DNA from: Limimonas halophila
GTDB taxonomy: Bacteria > Pseudomonadota > Alphaproteobacteria > Kiloniellales > Rhodovibrionaceae
Length of the DNA: 64,000 nucleotides
NCBI RefSeq assembly: GCF_900100655.1
Contig: NZ_FNCE01000005.1
Location: 141,343 to 205,342, forward strand
Direction: 5' to 3'
In this document: positions 29,138 through 38,072 of the stretch, piece by piece
How the letters are laid out: every line of letters starts with the position of its first letter
Position numbering within the stretch: the first letter of the stretch is position 1
Position numbers and translations under genes: made by a program
The notes under the pieces: model-generated
Told to the model about the DNA's origin: nothing
What the model saw: the letters and a program-made list of their open reading frames with translations, nothing else
The model's database searches: none

Positions 29138-30406
29138 TCAGCCGGCCGCGCGGAAGCTGCCGTGCGGGGCCCGCCTGGCGCGCAGCAGGTACCAGCCCCA
29201 GCCGAGTAGGCAGAGCGCCCAGAACAGCGCGAAGGCGCTGCGATAGGCTTCGGGCGGGTAGCGGCCGCCGGTTTCCGGCCACAGGTCGACGATGCCGCCG
29301 ATGGCGTACTGCGCCGCGAAGGCCGTGGTGAACACCAGCAGGTTGAGCGCGGCGTTGGCGCGCCCGGCGTAGGCCAGCGGCACGTGGCGCGACAGCAGGG
29401 TGTAGGACAGCGCCGTGACATTCCCCATCAGCCCGAAGGCCACCCACGGCACGGGCGCCCACGGCACCAGCCCCAGAATCAGCACGCCGAAGACCAGCAG
29501 GAAGATGGCGATGCCCACGCTGACGGTGACGGTCAGCGGGATGCCGATGCGCTCCAGGGTCGAGGCCAGGCTGCCCCAGAGGATGAAGCCCGCCGTCATG
29601 GCGATCATCACCACCAGCAGCGTCTCCGCCACCTCGGCGCGGCCCATGCCCGCCACGTCGCGCAGCCAGGGCCCCGCCCACAGCCCGGTGATCGAGAGCG
29701 TGGTGCCCATGCACAGCACCGCCACGGGCGCCAGGCGCCAGAAGAAGGGGTCGGCGTAAACCGCCGTCAGCCCCGCCACCTGGTCGCCCAGGCGGACGTG
29801 CGCGTGCCCCGCGCCGGTCTCGGGCACGATGAACCAGATCGCCGCCGACACGCCCACCGTGAGCGCCGCCAGCGCCAGGAACACCCCGCGCCAGTCGGTC
29901 ACGGTCAGCAGCGCCTCCACCGGCGCGGTCGCGGACACCGCGCCCAGCCCGCCCATGGCGAGGAAGAAACCGTTGACGATGGGCCAGCGATGCGCGGGGA
30001 ACCACTGGGTGATCGCCTTGAACGCGGCCATCAGCCCGCCCGCGACGCCCAGCCCGATCAGCGCCCGCGCCAGCCACAGCTGCAGCAGCCCTTCGCCCAG
30101 CGCGAAGCCGACCGCGCCCAGGGCCGCCAGCAGCATCAGCGTCCCGTTCACCCGGCGCGGGCCGAAGCGGTCCAGCAGCAGCCCCAGCGGCAGCTGGAAG
30201 GCGGCGAAGGCGACGAAATAGGCGCTCGTCAGCAGCCCCAGGTCGGCGGCGCTCAGGCCCACGTCCGCCTGAAGGCGGTCGGCGATGATCGCCGTCACCG
30301 TGCGGTAGAGGTAGGACAGGTAATACCCGCCCGCGAACGGCAGGAAGACCGTCAGGACCGCGCGCGCGGTCACGCGCGCCGGGGGCTCGTGGGGCTGTGC
30401 GCTCAT
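29138..30406 (-). CDS. Major facilitator superfamily transporter
   Basis: The 422-residue protein has about 12 membrane helices and the MFS loop motif LLDRFGPRRVNG after helix 2 (GLLTSAYFVAFAAFQLPLGL). It starts MSAQPHEPPARVTARAVLTVFLPFAGGYYLSYLYRTV. The pattern is closest to OxlT/NNP-like organic anion carriers of proteobacteria; the substrate is unknown. Convergent with the SMR gene (13 bases between stops) and divergent from the DUF4112 gene. Confidence 0.88.
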   Translation of the reverse strand: MSAQPHEPPARVTARAVLTVFLPFAGGYYLSYLYRTVTAIIADRLQADVGLSAADLGLLTSAYFVAFAAFQLPLGLLLDRFGPRRVNGTLMLLAALGAVGFALGEGLLQLWLARALIGLGVAGGLMAAFKAITQWFPAHRWPIVNGFFLAMGGLGAVSATAPVEALLTVTDWRGVFLALAALTVGVSAAIWFIVPETGAGHAHVRLGDQVAGLTAVYADPFFWRLAPVAVLCMGTTLSITGLWAGPWLRDVAGMGRAEVAETLLVVMIAMTAGFILWGSLASTLERIGIPLTVTVSVGIAIFLLVFGVLILGLVPWAPVPWVAFGLMGNVTALSYTLLSRHVPLAYAGRANAALNLLVFTTAFAAQYAIGGIVDLWPETGGRYPPEAYRSAFALFWALCLLGWGWYLLRARRAPHGSFRAAG

Positions 30407-30559
30407 GGCCGAAGCGGTTTCGGGTGCTGGTGGGCCGCCCGGCCTTATGCCGGATCGCGGGCACGGCGTGAACCCCGCCGCGCGGCGCGAGCGCGCGCCT
30501 CGACGCGGCGCGCGGGAATCGCGTACCCCGTGCGGGTGAGCTGGTGGAGGGCGGCGCCG

Positions 30560-30898
30560 ATGGCGGACCGGGCGCGCGAGGTGCAGCGGCTGGCGACCCT
30601 GGCGCACTGGCTGGACGATTTCCTGCGCATCCCCGGCACGCGCATCCGGGTGGGGCTGGACCCCATCCTGGGGCTGGTGCCGGGCGGCGGCGACGCCGTC
30701 ATGGCCGCGGTGTCGCTCTTGATCGTGGCGCGCGCCTGGCAGCTCGGGGCGCCGCCCGCCCTGGTCGCGGCCATGCTGGGCAACGTGGCGCTGGATTTCG
30801 TCGTGGGGCTCGTGCCCGTGGCCGGCGACCTGCTCGACGCCGGGGTGAAGTGCAACCGCCGCAACGTGAACCTGCTTCGCCGGCACCTCGGGGTTTGA
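30560..30898 (+). CDS. DUF4112 membrane protein
   Basis: The 112-residue protein has the whole DUF4112 signature: LATLAHWLDDFLRIPGTRIRVGLDPILGLVPGGGDAVMA, followed by two hydrophobic segments and VVGLVPVAGDLLDAGVKCNRRN. Function is unknown. The ATG at 30560 has GGAGG at 30546-30550. It precedes the dehydrogenase-like gene by 66 bases on the same strand. Confidence 0.88.
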   Translation: MADRAREVQRLATLAHWLDDFLRIPGTRIRVGLDPILGLVPGGGDAVMAAVSLLIVARAWQLGAPPALVAAMLGNVALDFVVGLVPVAGDLLDAGVKCNRRNVNLLRRHLGV

Positions 30899-30964
30899 CG
30901 CGTGGTTGCACGCGCGCCGCGGCGCGGTAAGGCTGCACGCAGAGCGGCAAAGTGGAGACGAGCC

Positions 30965-32007
30965 GTGTTCGACCATCCCGCCTACGACGCCCACGAGCAC
31001 GTGCTGCACAGCAGCGAGCCGGAAACCGGCCTGCGCGCCATCGTGGCCGTGCACCACACCGGCCGCGGCCCGGCGTGGGCGGCCTGCGCATGTACCCCTA
31101 TCCCGACGCCGAGGCTGCGCTGACGGACGTGCTGCGCCTGTCGCGCGGGATGACCTACAAGAACGCGCTCGCGGAGCTGCCCTTCGGCGGCGGCAAGAGC
31201 GTGCTCATCGGCGACCCGCACAGCGACAAGACGCGCGCCCTCTTCCACGGCATGGGCCGCGCCGTGGACGCGCTCGGCGGGCGCTACAAGGTGGCCGAGG
31301 ATTCCGGCATCGCCGTTCCCGACGTGGACACGATGGGGGAGGTGACGCCCCACGTCGCCGGCACCACCGCCGACGGCAGCAGCGATCCCTCGCCCGTGAC
31401 GGCCTGGGGCGTCTTCCACGGCATGCGCGCGGCGCTCCGGCACCGCCACGGCTCGGATTCCTTCGCCGGGCGGCGCGTCGCCGTGCAGGGCGTCGGCGCC
31501 GTGGGCCGCAAGCTCTGCCGGCACCTGGCCGAGGCGGGCGCGGAGCTGGTGGTCGCCGACACCAATCCGGAAGCGGCGCGGGAAGCGGCCGACGCGCTGG
31601 GCGCGGCGGTGAGCGAGCCGGACGCCCTCCTGCGCGCGGACGCGGATATCCTGGCGCCCTGCGCCATGGGCGCGGTCCTCAACGACGCCACGATCCCCGA
31701 GCTGCGCGCCGGCATCGTCGCGGGCGCGGCGAACAACCAGCTGGAGGCCGACCGCCACGCCGAGATGCTCAGCCAGCGGGGGGTGCTCTACGCGCCCGAC
31801 TACGCCGTCAACGCCGGCGGTGTCATCAACATCAGCCACGGCGGCCCCGGCTACGACGCGCAGGCCGCGCTGGCCCACGCGGCGCGCATCCACGACACCC
31901 TGCTGGAGATCTTCCAGCGCGCCGAGCGCGAGGCCACCACCACCGCCGCCGCGGCCGACCGCGTGGCGGAGACCCGCTTCACACCGCGCGGGCGCGGACC
32001 AATCTGA
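30965..32007 (+). pseudogene. Leucine/valine dehydrogenase-like gene with an apparent -1 frameshift
   Basis: Two overlapping frames together give one Glu/Leu/Phe/Val dehydrogenase of about 347 residues. The first frame, from GTG 30965 (after GGAG), encodes VFDHPAYDAHEHVLHSSEPETGLRAIVAVHHTGRGPAW. The second resumes as GGLRMYPYPDAEAALTDVLRLSRGMTYKNAL, GGGKSVLIGDP, a DSGIAVPDVDTMGE motif, PSPVTAWGVFHG and a GVGAVGRKLC Rossmann motif, closest to leucine dehydrogenase. The switch falls in the G-run at 31077-31079: one more G would restore the frame. Either this is a real recent null mutation or a sequencing error; the rest is intact. It would oxidatively deaminate branched-chain amino acids. Confidence 0.8.
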
Positions 32008-32020
32008 CTCCGGCGTGGTC

Positions 32021-32476
32021 ATGCCAGCGGGGGTGAGCGACGTGGGCAGCGATCCGGGTAACGGCCACGACGGACCGCCGACGGCCGGCCGGCTCACACG
32101 CTGGCTCTGGCTCGGTTTCGGCCACGGCTGTGTGGCGCTGGGCACGGCGGGTGCGGCACTGCCGCTGCTGCCAACCGTGCCCTTCCTGCTCCTGGCCGCC
32201 TGGGCGTACGCGCGCGGCTCGCGGCGCCTGCGCGAGCGCTTGTTCGCCCACCCCCGCTTCGGCCCGTCGCTGCGCGCCTGGCGGGATCACGGCGTCATCT
32301 CTCGGCGCGGCAAGATCGCCGCTGTGGCCGCGTGCGGCGTCTCCATCGCCATCGCCGTGGCCTCGGCGGACGGCGTCGTCGTGCCGGCCGTCGCCGGGAC
32401 CGCCATCGCGGGCGCGGCCACCTTCGTCGTGACTCGGCCTTCCCATGCGGCCGAGTCCGGACGCCGCCACGGCTGA
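32021..32476 (+). CDS. YbaN-like (DUF454) membrane protein
   Basis: The 151-residue protein matches the YbaN/DUF454 family: GFGHGCVALGTAGAALPLLPTVPFLLLAAWAYARGSRRLRERLFAHPRFGPSLRAWRDHGVISRRGK, then two hydrophobic helices. It is an inner-membrane protein of unknown function. The ATG at 32021 is used here, though GTG codons at 32033 and 32042 are also in frame. It starts 13 bases after the dehydrogenase-like gene. Confidence 0.85.
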   Translation: MPAGVSDVGSDPGNGHDGPPTAGRLTRWLWLGFGHGCVALGTAGAALPLLPTVPFLLLAAWAYARGSRRLRERLFAHPRFGPSLRAWRDHGVISRRGKIAAVAACGVSIAIAVASADGVVVPAVAGTAIAGAATFVVTRPSHAAESGRRHG

Positions 32477-33081
32477 CATCGGCCGGATCGGACCCTCGCG
32501 GGCCGCCGAAACGCCATGCGCGAATCGCGCGTATTTTTGAACTCAAGTAAACGTTTTGCGCGTGGTGTTGGCCGATTCACCGTTTATCTCGCCCGCGACT
32601 ACCACCAAAGATACAAGTGTTTCGTGGTTATTGGCCTTTATTCGAAGCACGTGAAATGCCACCCCGGTAACCGGCGCTCCGGGGGGCGGCGCCGGCGAAA
32701 ACACGGACGAATGGCGATGATGACGACCGGTCATCGGGCACGTCGGGCGCCGGGGGGATGCCGCAAACGAAAGGCATGGCACCGGCACGGCTCGCCGCCG
32801 ACAGCTGCGGGTGCGGCACCGTCGGACCTGGATTTGAGGCAGATAGGGGCTCTTTTTGGGCTGCTTCGGGAACCAAAGCTCTCGCAAAGCGGCCTGAAGT
32901 CCAAGGTGGTAGCCACCAAGCATTCGGGGAGTGCGAGCTCACCCAAAAGGGCGACAACACTGTTCACCAAATCTTCATTTTCCAAATTTTCAATGAGGCT
33001 ACGGATCCCGGCGCGGTATACAGCCAGCGGTGGGCTCGGCGGCCGGCGTTGAATGGCAGGAGCAAAGGGGAAGCAACGGCC
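32477..33081. other. Long intergenic stretch of lower GC content
   Basis: About 600 bases with visibly lower GC than the flanks (for example around 32530-32650 and 32930-33000) and no gene that I can support. Open frames exist on both strands but lack ribosome-binding sites and typical third-position GC. One minus-strand frame contains a protein-like run near SLIENLENEDLVNSVVALLGEL (33002-32940), too short to call. The region may be decayed foreign DNA. Confidence 0.4.
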
Positions 33082-33336
33082 ATGGCAGAAGCCAAGAAAG
33101 ACAGCAACGCGCGCAACGAGGAAAGTTGCGCATGCACGCAGGCGTGGCGCATCGCATCCGACCTGCGGCCGCTCGTGACGAGTTTTTGTGCCCGCTGCCA
33201 GGGCACGGGCCCGACGTGCATCGTCGACCAACTCGTGGACGCTGTGGACGAGGCCGGGGAGACGGAAGAGGTGCCGGCGGGTCCGGTGGCGCCCGGCGAC
33301 GTGCGCCTCAGCGGATCTGGCCCCGGGCGTGCGTAA
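33082..33336 (+). CDS. Small Cys-containing hypothetical protein
   Basis: The frame encodes 84 residues with six cysteines (SCACTQ, SFCARCQGTGPTC), a central helix IVDQLVDAVDEAGE and a Pro/Gly-rich tail. Codon third positions are mostly G or C, unlike the DNA just upstream, and AAGGGGAAG precedes the ATG by about nine bases. I recognise no family. The CxxC spacing could bind zinc, but that is speculation. Its 3' end overlaps the convergent small gene by 29 bases, so at most one may be highly expressed. Confidence 0.45.
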   Translation: MAEAKKDSNARNEESCACTQAWRIASDLRPLVTSFCARCQGTGPTCIVDQLVDAVDEAGETEEVPAGPVAPGDVRLSGSGPGRA

Positions 33337-33502
33337 TCGCTTCGGTCAGCAGGGTTTCCACGACGTCGACAGGTAGTCGCAACTCCCCGGCGATGGCGTG
33401 CACCGAGTAGCCGTCCAGCGCCAGCCGCATCACCCAGCGGTGCTGCTCGCCGAGCGTGGACGGGCCGCTGCCCGGGTTCGTGGGGTGGTCGTTAGGTGAC
33501 AT
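33308..33502 (-). CDS. Small helix-turn-helix-like protein
   Basis: The 64-residue frame contains WVMRLALDGYSVHAIAGELRLPVDVVETLLTEAITHAR, which fits a helix-turn-helix of the sigma-70 region 4 / LuxR type (helix, turn at GYSV, helix, recognition helix). The N-terminal 22 residues are polar and probably disordered. No clear ribosome-binding site is seen. It would be a DNA-binding or orphan regulatory protein if expressed; evidence is the HTH pattern and codon usage only. Confidence 0.45.
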   Translation of the reverse strand: MSPNDHPTNPGSGPSTLGEQHRWVMRLALDGYSVHAIAGELRLPVDVVETLLTEAITHARGQIR

Positions 33503-33825
33503 GGCGGATGGTCACGCAACTCTGTGGTTGAAGCCCTGCCGTCCGGACGTGACACGCTAGCATTCACCACATCTCCGCCGAATACACCGGAAGTCGGATG
33601 ACGGCGACGCCCAAGGCCGCGCCTCGCGGGCTATGTCCTTTATTTCCGGGCATGATGTCGGTCCCGGCCCGTTTCGGTCCGGCCTCGTCATGCCCGAGCA
33701 AGGCGGCGGTACCACATTTGCCGCACAGCCGCCATTCGGCTCCGGCGGCCCGCCCTCATCCATAAAAATTCTTTCAAAAATCATAAGCGAACGCCAAGAA
33801 TTTGTCGTGGGTAGACGCCCGCGCG
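33503..33825. other. Intergenic region upstream of the small HTH gene
   Basis: About 320 bases with no gene supported. An AT-richer patch (33755-33810, with AAAATTCTTTCAAAAATC) could include a promoter. It ends at the terminator serving the convergent putA transcript. Confidence 0.4.
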
Positions 33826-33859
33826 AATCAAAATGCCCGGCGCGCAGGTCGCGCCGGGC
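33826..33859 (-). terminator. Probable putA terminator
   Basis: A perfect 10-bp stem (GCCCGGCGCG at 33835-33844 and CGCGCCGGGC at 33850-33859) with loop CAGGT is followed on the minus strand by ATTTTGATT. It lies 238 bases past the putA stop, with repeat family B copy 1 in between. Confidence 0.65.
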
Positions 33860-33881
33860 AGGGGCTGATACGCATGCGTAA

Positions 33882-34058
33882 TGAGCGGAACGCATGGCCT
33901 CATTCTGTCTTTGCGTGCCGCTGGCGCGCGAGCCCGTCTTCGACGGGCTGTCCTCCTAAAGGTGGACAGGCGCTTTCAGCGCCTCGCACGCTTCAGCGTG
34001 CAAAGGACCCTGGCGAGACTCCGCTGCTACATCCTCGGCTTGTCGTAGGTTCCGCTCA
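33882..34058 (+). repeat. Repeat family B, copy 1 (177 bp, hairpin array)
   Basis: The ends are perfect 10-bp inverted repeats, TGAGCGGAAC (33882-33891) and GTTCCGCTCA (34049-34058). The interior holds consecutive hairpins: AGCCCGTC/GACGGGCT, CTGTCC/GGACAG, AGGCGC-tttca-GCGCCT and GCACGC-ttca-GCGTGC. A second copy in opposite orientation lies at 47365-47565. The two share the left end through CTCATTCTGTCTTTGCG and a nearly identical core of about 60 bases. It has no coding capacity. Confidence 0.85.
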
Positions 34059-34096
34059 ATGAGCGACCGTATGACGAGGCGCTGGCTTGGGCTCCG

Positions 34097-37000
34097 TTAC
34101 CGCGGCAGATCCTCGTCCAGCGCCAGCAGCGAGGCGTTGCCGCCCGCCGCCGTGGTGTCGATGGTCAGCGTGCGCTCGGTGGCGAAGCGGTAGAGGTAGT
34201 GCGGCCCGCCCGCCTTGGGGCCGGTGCCGGACAGGCCCTCGCCGCCGAAGGGCTGCACGCCCACGACCGAGCCCACCATGTTGCGGTTTACGTAGGTGTT
34301 GCCCGCCTTCACGCGGTCGGCGACGTAATCGACGGTGTTGTCGATGCGCGTGTGGATGCCGTGGGTGAGGCCGTAGCCGGTGGCGTTGATCGCGTCGATC
34401 ACCTCGTCCAACCGTCGCTTGTCGTAGCGCACGACGTGCAGCATGGGGCCGAAGACCTCGCCCTGAAGCGCGTTCATCCCCTCGATCTCGAAGGCCGCCG
34501 GGGCGACGAAGTTGCCGTGCTCGCCGGCGCCGTCCAGCGGCGCGCGGCGCAGCAGCTTGGCGTTGCGCTCCATCGCGCGGGCGTGACCGTCCAGCATCTC
34601 CTTGGCGTCGGGGCTGATGACGGGGCCGATGTCGGTGCGCAGTTCGCCCGGATCGCCCAGGCGAAGCTCGTCCATCGCGCCCGTCAGCATGCGCGTCACG
34701 CGGTCGCCGATGTCGTCCTGCACGAAGAGCACGCGCAAAGCGGAGCAGCGCTGGCCGGCGCTCATGAAGGCGGACTGCACGATGTCCATCACCGCCTGCT
34801 CGGGCAGGGCGGTGGAATCCATGATCATGGCGTTCAGCCCGCCCGTCTCGGCGATGAAGGGGATGATGGGCCCGTCGCGCTCGGCCAGCACGCGGTTGAT
34901 GCGCTTGGCCGTGTCCACGCCGCCGGTGAAGGCCACGCCGGCCACGCGCGGGTCCTTGAGCAGCGGCTCGCCCACGCTGGGGCCGTCGCCCGGCAGGACG
35001 TGGAAGACGTCCTCGGGGATTCCGGCGCGGTGCAGCACGCGCGTCATCGCCGCCGCCATGAGCGGCGTCTGCTCGGCCGGCTTGGCGACCACGCAGTTGC
35101 CCGCCGCCAGCGCCGCCGAGGCCGGGCCGGTAAACAGCGCCAGCAGCTGGTTCCACGGGCTGATCGTGGCGAAGACGCCGCGCCCGTGGAGATACAGCTC
35201 GTTGCGCTCGCCCGTGGGGCCGGGCATGCGGATGGGCTCGGCGAATTTGCGGCGCGCATCCACGGCGTAGTAGCGCAGGAAGTCGATGGCCTCGCGCACC
35301 TCGGCGACGGCGTCGGGCACCGTCTTGCCGCCCTCGCGCACCGTCAGCCCCATGAACTCGCCGAAGCGCTGCTCCAGCTCGTCGGCCGCGCGCTCCAGGG
35401 CGGCGGCGCGCGCCTCGACGGGCGTGCGCGCCCAGTCGGGGTGGGCGCGCGTGGCCCGCGCCAGGGCGGCGTCCACGTCGTCCGGCCCGGCCCAGTGGGC
35501 CTCGCCGACGACGCGGCGGCGGTCGGCGGGATCGACGATCTCGGTGGGTGTGCCGCGCCGCCGGGCCTGTCCGCCGACAATGGGCGCGGCCTCCCAGCGT
35601 TGGGCCGCGGCGCGGTCCATCTCGCGGCCCAGGGGCGCCAGCTCCTCGGGATCGGCCAGATCGACGCCGCGCGAATTGACGCGCTCGGTGCCGAAGAGGT
35701 CGCGCGGCAGCGGGATGTGCGGGTGGCGGGCCCGCTCGGTGCGCTTCACGGTGTCCACGGGGTCGGCGACGATCTCGTCCACCGGCACCTTCTCGTCGGA
35801 GAGGTGGTTCACGAAGGAGGTGTTGGCGCCGTTTTCCAGCAGCCGGCGCACGAGGTAGGGCAGCAGATCCTCGTGCCCGCCCACGGGCGCGTAGATGCGG
35901 CACGGGTAGCCGTAGGCGTCCGGCGGCACGATCTGGTCGTACATCGCCTCGCCCATGCCGTGCAGGCGCTGGAACTCGAAGTCCGTGCGCTCGCCCACGG
36001 CGTCCATGACGTAGGCGACGGTGTGGGCGTTGTGCGTGGCGAACTGCGGGTAGATGTGCTCGCTGTGCGCCAGCATGCGCTGCACGCAGGCAAGGTAGGA
36101 GACGTCGGTGTTCGCCTTGCGCGTGAAGACGGCGTACTCGGACTCCCCGCGCTCCTGGGCGTGCTTGATCTCGGTGTCCCAGTAGGCGCCCTTGACCAGG
36201 CGCACCATGAGCCGCCGGCCGTCGCGCTTGGCCGTTGCCGCCAGCCAGTCCAGCATCGGCGCGCCGCGCTTCTGGTAGGCCTGCACGGCGCAGCCCAGGC
36301 CCTGCCAGTCCTTGAGGTCGGGGTCGGCGGAGATGGCGTCGATGACGTCGAGCGAGATGTCCAGGCGCTCGGTTTCCTCGGCGTCGATGCACAGCCCGAT
36401 GTTGTGCTTGGCCGCCGCGCGGCAGATCTCGCGCAGGCGCGGCAGCATCTCGCGCATCACGCGCTCGCGCTGGGCGAACTCGTAGCGCGGGTGCAGGGCG
36501 GAGAGCTTGACCGAGATGCCGGGGCCGTCGATGGGCCCGCGCCCGTTCGAGGCCTTCCCGATGGCTTCGATCGCGTCCAGGTAGGCGCGGTGGTAGGCGT
36601 CGGAATCCGCCATCGTGCGGGCGGCTTCGCCCAGCATGTCGTAGGAGTAGCGGTAGCCGCGCTTCTCCGCGCTCTTCGCGCGGTCCAGGGCCTCCTTGAT
36701 GGTGCGGCCCATGACGAACTCGCGGCTCATGATGCGGATGGCCTGCATCACGGCCGAGCGGATGAAGGGCTCGCCGGAGCGGTGGATCATCCGCCGCAGC
36801 ACCGCGCCGTAGTCGCGGCGCTTGGAATCGTCCAGGCGAACCACGCGGCCCGTCAGCATCAGCGCCCAGGTGGAGGCGTTGACGAAGATGGAATCGGAGT
36901 GGCCGAGGTGGGTTTCCCAGTCCGCCGTCGCGATCTTGTCCGCGATCAGCTTGTCCATCGTGTCGTTGTCGGGTACGCGCAGCAGTGCTTCCGCCAGGCA

Positions 37001-37252
37001 CATGAGCACGACGCCCTCCTGCGAGGACAGCTCGTACTCGTGCATGAAGGCCTCGATGCCGCCGGGCCGGTGGTCTTCGCGCACGCCGCGCACCAGCCGG
37101 CGGGCGGCGTCGGTGACGCGCTCGCGCGCGTCGGGGGCCAGTTCCGCTTCATGGCGCAGGGCCGTGACGACGCTGTCCTCGTCGGCGTGGTGGTTGGCGC
37201 GCACGGCGCGGCGAAGGGGGTCGGCTTCGGCGAGCTTGGGGTCGATGATCAT
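34097..37252 (-). CDS. putA: PutA, bifunctional proline dehydrogenase / P5C dehydrogenase
   Basis: The 1,051-residue protein oxidises proline to glutamate in two steps at the inner membrane face. The FAD-dependent PRODH barrel (about 130-480) shows GPGISVKLSALHPRY, LMVRLVKGAYWDTEI, and YAPVGGHEDLLPYLVRRLLENG. The NAD-dependent aldehyde dehydrogenase (about 530-1040) has Glu in FIAETGG (about 800) and catalytic Cys in SAGQRCSALR (about 833). It begins MIIDPKLAEADPLRRAV with no ribbon-helix-helix domain, so it cannot repress its own gene. The product glutamate is a substrate for the NAD-GDH in this window. Confidence 0.96.
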   Translation of the reverse strand: MIIDPKLAEADPLRRAVRANHHADEDSVVTALRHEAELAPDARERVTDAARRLVRGVREDHRPGGIEAFMHEYELSSQEGVVLMCLAEALLRVPDNDTMDKLIADKIATADWETHLGHSDSIFVNASTWALMLTGRVVRLDDSKRRDYGAVLRRMIHRSGEPFIRSAVMQAIRIMSREFVMGRTIKEALDRAKSAEKRGYRYSYDMLGEAARTMADSDAYHRAYLDAIEAIGKASNGRGPIDGPGISVKLSALHPRYEFAQRERVMREMLPRLREICRAAAKHNIGLCIDAEETERLDISLDVIDAISADPDLKDWQGLGCAVQAYQKRGAPMLDWLAATAKRDGRRLMVRLVKGAYWDTEIKHAQERGESEYAVFTRKANTDVSYLACVQRMLAHSEHIYPQFATHNAHTVAYVMDAVGERTDFEFQRLHGMGEAMYDQIVPPDAYGYPCRIYAPVGGHEDLLPYLVRRLLENGANTSFVNHLSDEKVPVDEIVADPVDTVKRTERARHPHIPLPRDLFGTERVNSRGVDLADPEELAPLGREMDRAAAQRWEAAPIVGGQARRRGTPTEIVDPADRRRVVGEAHWAGPDDVDAALARATRAHPDWARTPVEARAAALERAADELEQRFGEFMGLTVREGGKTVPDAVAEVREAIDFLRYYAVDARRKFAEPIRMPGPTGERNELYLHGRGVFATISPWNQLLALFTGPASAALAAGNCVVAKPAEQTPLMAAAMTRVLHRAGIPEDVFHVLPGDGPSVGEPLLKDPRVAGVAFTGGVDTAKRINRVLAERDGPIIPFIAETGGLNAMIMDSTALPEQAVMDIVQSAFMSAGQRCSALRVLFVQDDIGDRVTRMLTGAMDELRLGDPGELRTDIGPVISPDAKEMLDGHARAMERNAKLLRRAPLDGAGEHGNFVAPAAFEIEGMNALQGEVFGPMLHVVRYDKRRLDEVIDAINATGYGLTHGIHTRIDNTVDYVADRVKAGNTYVNRNMVGSVVGVQPFGGEGLSGTGPKAGGPHYLYRFATERTLTIDTTAAGGNASLLALDEDLPR

Positions 37253-37454
37253 GCGCGTCGTCTCCTGCTGCGCCCCGGGATGGATGCCTGCCCGCGGTAA
37301 GGCTCGCGGACATGGTGGGCCGACACCCCGGTCGAGGCAACGGCTCTTGCCCCAGGTCAATCGCGGCTGGCGACGCTTGACCTTCCCGCGCGGTCAGGCA
37401 TCAGGAGTGCGCACCAGGCGTCCCCCGACCGGGGCGAACACGGAGACACACGGC

Positions 37455-38039
37455 ATGCGACACACCACGACGGCCATCGCGCTCGCCCTGGCGGCGGCGT
37501 TGACGAGCAGCCCGCTCTGGGCAAACGGCAACGGCGAGACGCAGCACCAGGGCGAGCACCACGACGGCGGGCACGGGCACGACGGCCACGGGCACGACGG
37601 TCACGAAGACGACGGCCACACCGGGGAGGGCGGCCACGGCCACGACTTCGCCCTGGGCGAACCCGGCGATCCAGGCGAGGTGGACCGCACGGTGAAGATC
37701 GAGGCGAAGGGCATGGGCTTTTCGCCCGAGCGCATCTCGGTACAGCCGGGCGAGACGGTGCGCTTCGTCGTCCACAACCGCGGCCAGCTGCGCCATTCCT
37801 TCCTCATCGGCACGCGCGCCGAGCAGCGCGCGCACGAAAAGCGCATGCAGGGGATGAGCCGGGAGCAGCTCGCCAGCCACGACGATCCCAACATGCTCAT
37901 GCTGAAGCCGGGGGAGACGGGAACGCTCGTGTGGACGTTCGGGGACGACGTCCGGGGCGACGCCCGCTTCGCCTGCCACATTCCCGGCCACTACAAGGCC
38001 GGCATGCGCGGCGATTTCCGCATGAAGGGCGGGCACTGA
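37455..38039 (+). CDS. His-rich periplasmic cupredoxin
   Basis: The 194-residue protein has a signal peptide (MRHTTTAIALALAAALTSSPLWA). A low-complexity His/Asp/Gly segment follows (about 28-66, with repeats of GHDGH), then a plastocyanin-like domain. The type 1 copper ligands are visible as His in GQLRHSFLI and Cys and His in ACHIPGHYKAGMRG. This matches the CopI/plastocyanin-like copper-tolerance proteins. The His-rich arm probably binds additional copper. It is divergent from putA (202 bases between starts). Confidence 0.85.
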   Translation: MRHTTTAIALALAAALTSSPLWANGNGETQHQGEHHDGGHGHDGHGHDGHEDDGHTGEGGHGHDFALGEPGDPGEVDRTVKIEAKGMGFSPERISVQPGETVRFVVHNRGQLRHSFLIGTRAEQRAHEKRMQGMSREQLASHDDPNMLMLKPGETGTLVWTFGDDVRGDARFACHIPGHYKAGMRGDFRMKGGH

Positions 38040-38072
38040 GGCCCGTTTTCACGGGACGCGGGGCCGACCCTG

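Noticed and set aside
25063..29421. A ~1,450-residue minus-strand open frame spanning the transglutaminase, kinase and SMR genes
   Set aside because: It crosses three unrelated, well-supported genes in antisense and has no recognisable domain; it is a high-GC shadow.
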